NCBI RefSeq assembly: GCF_905220365.1
Contig: NC_061131.1
Coordinates: forward strand, 5,927,318-5,991,317
Direction: 5' to 3'
Origin: Vanessa cardui
Lineage: Eukaryota > Arthropoda > Insecta > Lepidoptera > Nymphalidae
Length of the DNA: 64,000 nt
The position numbers and the translations under genes are program-made. The notes below the pieces were generated by a model. The model saw only the letters and a list, made by a program, of their open reading frames with translations. It did no database searches and was not told where the DNA came from. This document shows, piece after piece, positions 55,206 to 64,000 of the stretch; position 1 is the stretch's first letter, and the number at the start of each line of letters is the position of its first letter.

Positions 55206-58200
55206 GTTGTCTATCTATTTCAACTTATTTACACAAAAATCCTAATAAACTATATACCTAAACTTTCTATAGAGAACATACAGACTTAGTTTGATTTAGT
55301 TTGATATTATGTAGTGATAAAATAAACAAATTATTGCTAAGCCATTATTGAGAAAACTATAATAACTAATTAACAGTTTAAGCGTATGAGTCTAGATAGA
55401 ACTCATAGGGGCTTGTTAGCAACTAAATTTATTAAGTTGTACGAATTCCCAAAGCTTAGCCATTTTGACAGGAGTGTACGTTGACTGACTATCTAACCTA
55501 CGTATTTAAACAAATATCGACGATATTCAGCTAAGCGAGAGTTGATAACTTTTTTACGCAGTCATGTATGAGATTTTTATGGATTTACTTTTAGGAACAA
55601 GAAAGAATTTGAATGTCAAACTAAATAACCACAGTAAATGTAAATGCAATAACAATAAAAATAATAAATCAAATAATAAGTAAATAGACAAGAAACTAAG
55701 GCGAAGTAACTTAAGACTTATGAAAAAAAAAACATAAGCCTAACATGTTACAATCAAATAGAATTACTTAAATGTAAACATGAATGACAGTGAGCTTGTA
55801 CACCTTTTCATATCAACACATGTGAGTCTTTGTGTACCAACGAAATATTTTGTAGTAGTACTAGTATTGTAGGCAAGGCATTAAGGCATTTACGTATGGT
55901 GTCACTAGTAACTTGACATTGCTTGATTTATTAGATACTTATGTCAATCCTTCACGACTGATATCTCACTATACCTGAGTTTTTATATATCACCCAAAAT
56001 CACTTTCGATATAGCGTTATCACTAACGTGATTTATATCTTGATGTGTATCGACATGTTCACGGGGCATTAACTGAGAGACGAAAGAAAAAAAAATCGTT
56101 TCAAACATTTTTCATAGTACAATATTTATTGAAGTTGATATTTTCGAACGGCTTAGTAAATCAAATCGTAAGTATTTAATCGTTTTTCAAGTCTCGCGAT
56201 TAGGAACGTCGAATATGAGATTGTTTGACAATTAGCCAAGAAATGATGAGTTTACAAAGCCTCTATAAAATATCTATTAGAACTGACAGTATGCTTATAT
56301 TATACAAATACTCGTCATATTATACGAACGTATATTCTAACATGGAACCCTGGCTACGGGAATTTCAGGTAACACAAGTTTCTTGGCATATTTCGCATTC
56401 AAGAAGTAACAATATTTGTTGGGCAGCAATTTGTATGGTTCACAATTTGCAACTAACGTTAAGTTTTAATATAATAATGAAGTTATTGACGACAATAATT
56501 GGTGCAATATGAATATACAAAGAAACGGGAATACGAACTTTAGTTCATGTATTATGATAAGAGTGAATGTTACCAATTTATAAATGACGTATCATCCAAT
56601 TACGTATAATAGAGTTCGCATTTTTTGGATTGCACATGAGCTAACAATAGTCTCCGAATACTTCACATGTGCCTTACGTAATTGATTTTTGCGAGAGTGT
56701 TCGGCCATGGAATGTTTCCAAGGCTCACATCGGTGATATTTTTCAAATTCAATTTCTGCGCACCGCTCCAGTACTTTGCTTAATGTACTGCAGGTGTACT
56801 TTTACCTATAACGTAGCCTCCAATGTTTCCTGTTTCTGAATAAAATAATGTTTGATGCATGGTTAAACAGGTTAACTTCGGTCCCGAGAGACGACGCGCC
56901 GCGCAGTAAATTATGTTAACTTTTATCAAATGTTATTTTATTAATTATCGCGTGTTTATTTTTTTTCATATTTTTTAAACGTTCACAATTATTTTTCCTT
57001 TACTTTGATCTCTTAAAATCGTATATAAAAACTTGTGATTTATTAACAAACACAACTTACTCTCACGAACGATGCGTCATATAACGCTAGCAATGAATTA
57101 CGCAGACACATCAAACAATATATGCCGGCCTTTTATTAAACATTTTTATAAGGCAAAATGTCATTTTAATGTTCTTGATGACGCCTTAGGAGGTTCATAT
57201 TAAAAGAACGTCGGTGTAAAAACAAAATGGAGTAGGTAACCAAAAGCCCATCTAGCAAAATTGCCATCCGCCCGCTCATTACCGACTAAGCCAACCGCTT
57301 GATCTGATATCCCCGTGCACGTGACTAAAGGAAATTGAAATCTCTATCGGTTAATCGAAATATTGAATAGTATCTTAAAATAGAATTTTAATTGTTTCAT
57401 TAAACTACATTTCCGCTTATCTATAAAACAATTGAAGTTTATTATTAAGATATACAGCCAAAAAATAAAAATAAAATTATTTATTAGGAAGGACATTACA
57501 CGATTTATTTTTAAGTAGGTATACGCGAACTGGATCTTCTACCGCACAGGCAGGCAACCTTGTCTAGAGTGGTGACAAGTAAGCATAATTCTTTATGAAC
57601 AAATTTGAACAGATACTCAAACACACACTCGACGAAGAAACAGGTAGGGCATAATGATTAGATAACAAAAAATATGGCGATTTTCGAAGGCCGCTTTGAC
57701 GGAACCATCTTATTATGAGCCAGCACGATTTGCTACTTGAACACGTTTTCTACAAATTTAAAACGACCGATACCGTTTATTTATGTCTTATTTTATTTTA
57801 TATTTACAATTTATTATTATGTTAGAGTTATTTTTATTTGATGAATGTGTTTTAATTAACTGGTTTCTTATTAAAGAGATAGCACTTACGTTATTTATCA
57901 AAACAAAACCTTGTCTTTGATGTGTTTACGTAAAATGAAACTCGAGTTGAATTAGAGCTTGAAGACATGGGTACGTTTGCTAAATTTCAATTTAAACTCA
58001 TTGAATTGCTTACTTAGCCTACAGGTACTATATGAGCTGATTCGAAACTTCAGACTAAATCTGTAGGAAGTTAGAACTAACTACGAAACATTGAATGGGC
58101 GCTTCAATTCATTACAACTTTTACTACACGTCGAGAGCCCTTATCCTAATATATGATTATCTAAATATTTACTATCATTATTAAAATTTGTAATTATTCA

Positions 58201-59384
58201 GTTGTGAGTTGTGATCGAATCGCTGGAATTATAAAATATTATTGATTGTTTGGAGTTTGGGAGTTGGCTGTGTTTAAGCTTCCTCGCATAGGTAAAACGT
58301 AGGTCATGTAGCTGTAATGTATGTGGATTATTATCCCATAAGATTATGATTGGCATTATTATGTGTTTAAAGGAAAAGTGTTCACCAGTATTTACACTCT
58401 TCTGTGTTGATAGCCGATCTAATTTGAGGACCGTTACCGATCAGAAATTGACGTATAAAAATTGTATTATTTTGAACACACTGAATACACGGTTTTTTAA
58501 GTGTATCATAAAAGTGGACTGGAACTGTCTAAGTTGAATGTCAATAGATTATACTTTTTTTTTGCTAATACGAAGTAAGTTATGAGATATAAACTCTATC
58601 TCTTTCTGTGTCTATTATTCCAGTGTTTTACCCAAATAATTAGTAACACAATATTATGACGCGTTGGTCTTGGTAGTAAAATACGTCTGTGATACAAGAA
58701 TGAGATGAATGACTTAATTTAATGTCATGTAGGTATATCAAAAACGAGTATATTTCTTTGCACAGATCATTCTTTAGCACAATACATTTGTTTCGATTTT
58801 AATTGTGGAAACGATCTGTTTTACTTACCTTATCTTAATATAAATGTTATTAATTAAAGTGACAGCACTTATGACGTATTCACGCGTTCCATTTGTCATT
58901 TGTTTTTCTATAATCTGAGATGGTAATGAGGTCGTTTCAACCATAATAAAGACATAACATTCGTAGGCTTACTAATTGAAATTTCAGTAATATTGAAAGC
59001 ATCAACGCGTATAAAGTGAAGCGATTATAAATTACTAACGAAGTTTGTCTGCCTGGGTGACATGAAGGTGTAAATGGAGGCAAATTCGTCAATTTATATG
59101 CGAAGCAGGCGCCTTTGAGATAGCTTTGATGTTAGCTGTACAGAAAATTCTATTTGTTTTCGTTAAATATTTATTTACGATTTAACTCTTGATTTGATCC
59201 ATATTGAAATAGGTCACTTAATTGAATAAATATACAATGTCACATATTTATAATATATATAATATTAAAGACAACTTTTATATGGAATGAAATAATAAAC
59301 AATAAAAATATATATAGTGATATTTTTTACCGAGTTTTGTTTTTATAAGTTTGCTTGAATTATTTAACAGTGAAAACTAAATTA
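55206..59384. other. Long A+T-rich stretch with isolated GC-richer spots
   Basis: GC-richer spots: 56640-56830, 56880-56920 (GACGACGCGCCGCGCAG) and 57240-57340 (including GTGCACGTGAC). Frames 56225-56512 and 58346-58537 have no recognisable domain. No interspersed repeat was recognised over 4 kb, which makes this, with 12.8-16.7 kb, the least repeat-invaded part. Confidence 0.4.
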
Positions 59385-59618
59385 TCTTCATTAATATTAT
59401 AAATGTGAAAGTAAGACTGTTTGTTTGTCTTTTTGTCGCTCTTTCGCGACAAAACCGCTGAACCTAATTTGAATGAAATTTGGTATGACGAAAACTTGAA
59501 CTATAATCAGAGACATAGGCAATTTTTGTACTCCAATAAAAGATACGGTCTACTTTCTTTGTCTGACACATGACTTCCAACACACTAAAACGCAAGCGAA
59601 ACCGCGGACGATTACTAG
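59385..59618 (+). mobile_element. Helitron-like element (Lep1-type), family D, long copy
   Basis: Start TCTTCATTAATATTATAAAT, TTTGTCGCTCTTTCGCGAC, TTTGAATGAAATTTGGTATG, end GCGGACGATTACTAG. About 40 bp of extra sequence (around TTTGTACTCCAATAAAAGAT) sits before the CTACTTTCTTTG part. Minus frame 59464-59658 is spurious. Confidence 0.72.
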
Positions 59619-59973
59619 TATTATAATAAAGTCCAATTACGGGACGGTTGAAGTTCATTAAAAACGCTTTGAATTTAATTATCCGTTTTCTTTGTTTGCA
59701 TTACTAGAATAGAGAACGAACTCACGCAAACAATGTGTACTATCAAAATCTTAAAAATTAAGTTATAAATAAAAAACATTTATTTTTAAATTTTATCTTA
59801 GTATCATAACAGAATAAAAAAGGTTTTATATAAAATGGTTGCCGCAATTGTTATAATATAAAAATTCGGTCAAGTGCGTGTCGCGCTACGCCTATTGTAA
59901 AGTTTCGTAGCTATGCTAATAACACGAAACAAAGTTATGTATATTGTCCGTTTGTATGACTAGGACTAAATAA
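59619..59973. other. A+T-rich non-coding sequence
   Basis: Nothing was recognised apart from a short GC-richer piece at 59870-59915. Confidence 0.4.
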
Positions 59974-60246
59974 GAAATTATACAGTAACAGCCTGTAAAT
60001 TTCCCACTGCTGTGCTAAGGCCTCCTCTCCCCTTGAGTAGAAGGTTTGGAACATATTCCACCACGCTGTTCCAATGAGGGTTGGTGAAATGCACATGTAG
60101 CAGAATTTCGATGAAATTAGTCTCTTGTAGGTTTTTACCTTCACTGCGTAGTACGAGATAAATTATAAACACAAATGAACCTGAAATCATCGATTTAGGT
60201 GCACGCGTTCTAACCACTGGGCCATTTCAGTTCAAGAAGTTATAAC
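59974..60246 (-). repeat. Main SINE, mutated copy with imperfect target duplication
   Basis: CAGTAACAGCCTGTAAATTT is the tail, TTCCACCACGCTGTTCCAAT the body, GGGCCATTTCAGTTC the head. AAGAAATTATA to the left and AAGAAGTTATA to the right differ by one base and probably are the target duplication. The B-box side is partly deleted. Frames 59935-60144 and 59978-60217 are SINE-derived. Confidence 0.87.
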
Positions 60247-61639
60247 ACTAAACATATTCCAAGCTTCATAATCAATAAACAATACAAGAATAGCCATTGT
60301 ACTCTAAGGTATAGGTACCTTATAAATATATTTATTATTATTAGAGATTGAGACCAGCAGCCTAAAGCAGCAACTACTCAGCCAATTAAAAGCTGAATAA
60401 AGAATATTTTCTGAATTGAATTGAGATTAGCGTTATTATTCATATAATACTAGCATTAGGTATATAATTCTATTCCAAAATATCTGATATATGTTTATTT
60501 GATAACAAAAGGAATATCAATATTTAGTCCAGACCTCTAAGGCTTCGTTGTTTGGTTATGAAGCCATAGCAATAAAAGGCTTCATTAGGCAAGTAATAAA
60601 GCCATCGGTCAGTTTCCTTATTAGCTTCATCCACATCTTAGGATATAAAACGTAATCTTATAATGCTGTACTGGGCTCGTTTATTTTAGTCAGTAGAATA
60701 GTATATATTTAATTTATCTAAAAAGTGTGAACTGTGAAGCATAAGAACGGACCACAATTGACCACGACACGACAAATCACTTAGCTTTACTTTATAGTCT
60801 ATTTGCGGACCACGACTGCCTCTTGGTAACATTTATTCTACTTTTTGTGCGACTGACAGAACTATTAGGGATGTTACAAAAAAGTATTGCGTAATAAGGC
60901 TAATATTTTAGAAGGTATAAATTCTTGTTGCTTCTATAATATTATTATTATAAAGTGAATAGCTTATAATAATAATAATTGTATTGTTAGTTTTAATGAA
61001 TAGAATTTAGTCCTGGTCACACTTAATCGATTCAGCGCTAAACACAGCACTGATTATGGAGTTTGAGTTAATTCGAGTCGCTATTAATCGATATTTTTTT
61101 AAAACTATTTCGGTGAATTAATTTCTTTTTCTAAATACTTTCGATATTGGTATCATAGTGGTAGGACTATAAAAGTATAGAGGTAGACAAAATACGAATT
61201 CTATGTTTTGTTTCTTTATTTTTGTTAACAAAAACTTGCAGTCCCATTGATGTGTATTTTTTTTTGCGTAAACCGGGAAGTTTCTATAAAATCGCTGCCT
61301 ATAATATATAATATAATATTAATAAAGACTTTAGTAGATATCTCTAACATTTTGTATGAAATAAATAAAATCTTTAAATCAATAAGTTGTAGATGAATGT
61401 AGAGTAGTATTCAAGATTAAAAAGGCTCAATAATAATAAAAAAGGCAAATAATAAACGATCACTTTGTTTAAAACTTTACAAAAATATTTTACTTTTAAC
61501 TACTATTGCTATTATTATCTACGTGAACAGGCATTAGAAAATAAAAGTGAAATGGAGGTCGATGCAGAAACTCCTGTATCAAAAGTGTCGAAAAGATTTG
61601 ATCGCAGTTAAAAGTCGAATATATAAATAGTTGACCCTG
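60247..61639. other. A+T-rich non-coding sequence
   Basis: A 13-bp inverted repeat TATTATTATTATA / TATAATAATAATA stands at 60940-60977. GC-richer spots around 60360-60410 and 60730-60860 carry no recognised feature. Confidence 0.4.
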
Positions 61640-61735
61640 CGGATATAACAAAAGTCTCCCTCATTTTCACCCTACAAGGGATGAAAAAGTAACGCATGTA
61701 TCCTATGGGTAGTAGTAGTATTGGTGAAAATGAGG

Positions 61736-61766
<31 letters not shown>

Positions 61767-61895
61767 GTATATAGTATCCTATCCCCTGGGCGTAAACTAT
61801 CTCCACACTAAGTTTCATCTAAATCTGTTCAGCGGATTAAGTGTGAAAATGTAACAGATAGAGATGCATTCGTATGTACAATATTAGTATAGATT
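61640..61895 (+). mobile_element. Lepidopteran repeat fragment (family F) with an internal hairpin insertion
   Basis: GACCCTGCGGATATAACAAA, AAAGTCTCCCTCATTTTCAC, TTTCATCTAAATCTGTTCAG and ATATTAGTATAGATTTTG are landmarks of a common moth/butterfly repeat, possibly a LINE 3' end or a Helitron-like element. Between two TATCCTAT copies (61699-61706, 61775-61782) lies extra sequence: an exact inverted copy (61723-61741) of AGTCTCCCTCATTTTCACC (61653-61671), then (TA)13 at 61741-61766. Confidence 0.6.
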
Positions 61896-62489
61896 TTGTT
61901 CTTGACAATTTACTAGTATAACCTACATATAAGATATGAGATTCTATACGCTATCTATATTAAAATTACTATTGAAATACTATCGATTGTTTTCGAAGAA
62001 ACATTTATTACAACTTATAACTAAACCCTTGCCAAATAATAATAAGCATGATATTCGTATAAATTATAATGCAAAATTAATTAGCAGATGTTAAGGGGTT
62101 GACATATATTACAAGCATAACATTACAATGGCAGGTTAACCCACAGAGATAATATTTGAATACGAAATTAATAACAATGTAGTTAGAACAATATTTCTTG
62201 GTAGCTCGGTGTTGCGATTCAAGCTACCTGCGTTACTAGTCAGTGCTAATGATAGTTAATAAAATTGAAACAATGCGTCTATTGTAAAATCAATCATACA
62301 ACAGAAATAACGATGCTAAAATAGGACGATAATACACACTAATGCAATGTGTTCGCACACATATACGTACATAACACTTATTTGAGTAATCTACACATAT
62401 AATATGAAATAGGAATGTCGTTTTGTAATATTAAAATATACCTTTTTTACTCATTGCATTGTATACACGGTCTATATACCCAAATAACA
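61896..62489. other. A+T-rich non-coding sequence
   Basis: Nothing was recognised. Confidence 0.45.
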
Positions 62490-62648
62490 TTTTTACCATT
62501 TTTGTCTGTCTGTTTGTTCGGACTAATCTCTGGAATGGCTGGGCCGATTTTGACGGAACTTTCACTGGAAGATAGCTGATATAATAAGGAGTAACTTAAG
62601 TTACAATAATATTTATTCAGACACGTACAAGGTTGTACGCACAGCTAG
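62490..62648 (+). mobile_element. Helitron-like element, another subfamily
   Basis: TTTGTCTGTCTGTTTGTTCG, GAATGGCTGGGCCGATTTTG, GGAACTTTCACTGGAAGATA and TAATAAGGAGTAACTTAAGT precede an end CGCACAGCTAG. The start is not certain. Confidence 0.6.
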
Positions 62649-62663
62649 TTTTTATTAAAATTA

Positions 62664-62875
62664 GTTATGTCATCATCCTTCTGCCCTTATCAAAATTTTA
62701 TTAGGGGAAGGCGCAGCATGTCTTCTCCTTCCATACTTCTCTATCGGACGTTATCTCACAAGTAATATCCTTTCTAACCCTATCTTCTTTCACACAATTC
62801 ATCCATCATTTCTTTGGTCGTCCATCCTTGCTCAAGACTTTCTTACAGCATGGTCCTAATTCCTCCCAATTATAA
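62664..62875 (-). pseudogene. RTE-type LINE C-terminal remnant
   Basis: On the minus strand the frame reads GRPKK, a TGA, then WMNCVKEDRVRKDITCEITS and further to a CCAFP end with TAA at 62701-62703. The GRPKxRW..C...D....... pattern followed by TSDRxxWxxxTCCA is the tail of RTE-clade LINE proteins as I remember it. The in-frame TGA sits where an arginine codon is expected, so this copy is dead. Only the last 60 or so codons remain. Confidence 0.7.
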
Positions 62876-63257
62876 TTACTTATATGTATTTATAGTATAA
62901 ATGTTACATTTATTTTAATAACAGTAATTTAATTACGTAATGGAACTGAAGCAATAAACATTTATATTATGATTTTACAAACGTTTTACAATAAGAAGTA
63001 ATGTAATTGTATTTTGTTAAAAACGAAAATGTAGCAAACAGTGCGACTAGTATGTAAAATGTTATCTATTATACCCCCTTTATTAAACCACGAACGCTGC
63101 GTGATTTATGTGCTTCTATAGAAGTGTTACGTAGAAGTTGCACAGATACAGTTACAATCGTTATTGTAATCTATGTATATATGTTATACAATTGGTTTAA
63201 GAAAGATTTGTATAACTATATGTATATAATAGCCCTTGCAAAAGTTTTTTTTAGAGT
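62876..63257. other. A+T-rich non-coding sequence
   Basis: Nothing was recognised. Confidence 0.45.
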
Positions 63258-63512
63258 ATAGGTTGGCAGACGAGCTTATGTGCCACCTGATGGTTAGTGG
63301 TCACCATCACCCATAGACAATGACGCTGTAAGAAATATTAACTATTCTTTACATCGTCAATGTGCCGCCAACCTTGGGAACTAAGACTGTACTTACACTG
63401 GCTCACTCACCCTTCAAACCGGAAGACAACAATACTAAGTATTGTAATTTGGCGGAAGAATAACTGATGAGTGGGTAGTACCTACCCATCACAAAGCCCA
63501 GCCACCAAGTTT
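63258..63512 (+). repeat. Repeat B, most complete plus-strand copy
   Basis: It starts GTATAGGTTGGCAGACGAGC, continues CCACCTGATGGTTAGTGGTC, CAATGACGCTGTAAGAAATA, GGCTCACTCACCCTTCAAAC and GATGAGTGGGTAGTACCTAC, and ends CACAAAGCCCAGCCACCAAG. A few bases are missing around AACTAAGACTGTACTTACAC and at CCCAGACGGGCTTG. No tRNA-like head, long open frame or terminal inverted repeat is present, so the class stays open. Confidence 0.88.
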
Positions 63513-64000
63513 GTATAAGAAAAAAATAAACTAAAGTAAAAGATAAATAAAGGTTACTATTGATTTAATTATAAATTATTATTTATCTAACAGTCTAGTA
63601 CTAAATGTAATAATAATATGGTTGTAGTAAATGAAAAATGTTATGGTTGTAGTAATTATAAGAAACATTTATATAGTTCAATATTAGTTGTAGCTCATTT
63701 AAGTTTGAATGTTAAAAATAGGTCATTTCATAGAATCATTTATAAAATAGAAATCAAATTTTGTTAAAATAGTTTTAGTTTTACGTATAATATGAAATCG
63801 AAAATAAAGAGCGGTCAAATATATAGTCAAAATTCATTAAATGTGAACGGCAAAAAGGTCTTTTGTATTTACCAATATTTTAAAATGACCTCTTTAATAC
63901 AGTATTCGAATGTATATTAAAAATACGTATTGATATCACAGGCTATATCATTTTGTGCGTATAGTTTTGATATTATGTTACTTATGTACACTATTTTCTC
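63513..64000. other. A+T-rich non-coding sequence to the window end
   Basis: A short repeated phrase ATGGTTGTAGTAA occurs at about 63619-63631 and 63643-63655. No gene or repeat family was recognised. Confidence 0.4.

Noticed and set aside
60940..60977. 13-bp inverted repeat of ATT/AAT units
   Set aside because: Complementary simple triplet runs pair trivially; not counted as a notable hairpin.
1..64000. CRISPR array, bacterial operon or phage genes
   Set aside because: No direct-repeat/spacer arrays, ribosome-binding sites or compact gene order; the content is typical insect nuclear DNA.

Overview
The window looks like non-coding, strongly A+T-rich nuclear DNA from a lepidopteran insect, most likely a nymphalid butterfly. 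The grounds are many interspersed repeats of types I know from butterfly and moth genomes: tRNA-headed SINEs like the Heliconius Metulj family, a second tRNA-headed SINE, Lep1-like Helitron fragments ending in CTAG, and LINE tails. This placement rests on recognition, not on a search. No complete protein-coding gene of the host can be supported. The stretch is probably a large intron, an intergenic desert, or the flank of a gene whose last exon may lie near 727-771.

Layout. 1-210 holds a small cluster of palindromic regulatory-type motifs (GTCACGTGAC, inverted CCAAT, GTGACGTCAC). 727-771 is a coding-like stretch behind a possible splice acceptor, ending in TGA. From 1.3 to 26 kb there are scattered SINE, Helitron-like and Repeat B copies, a 7-bp satellite (8316-8381), a candidate TATA/Inr promoter with an 18-codon reading frame (11466-11560), and a 200-bp tandem duplication (22300-22640). 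At 27.8-28.9 kb lies a 5'-truncated LINE encoding the FADD-containing part of a reverse transcriptase, with a SINE directly behind its ATTTG tail. From 29 to 50 kb repeats are dense. The best example is at 36.2-36.7 kb, where a SINE was split by a foldback element with 79-bp perfect inverted arms and a 12-bp target duplication. From 50 to 64 kb there is a 48-nt T run, a second foldback copy (55.0-55.2 kb), an RTE-type LINE 3' fragment (62.7-62.9 kb) and a Repeat B copy (63.26-63.51 kb).

Sixteen copies of the main SINE were recognised, eight on each strand. Several keep target-site duplications of 11-13 bp, so they are fairly young, while others are so decayed that only the A box, B box or tail is visible. 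Two copies carry extra bases between the target duplication and the tRNA-like head. The foldback family carries GAAACGTC at the base of its arms. With its inverted arms and longish target duplication, this suggests a Penelope-like (PLE) origin; this is inference.

The genes do not work together in any pathway here. What operates in the window is retrotransposition: LINE enzymes, SINE parasites, Helitron-like elements and small template-switch or slippage events (perfect hairpins, microsatellites). Most longer open reading frames are SINE translations or T-rich chance frames and are not annotated.
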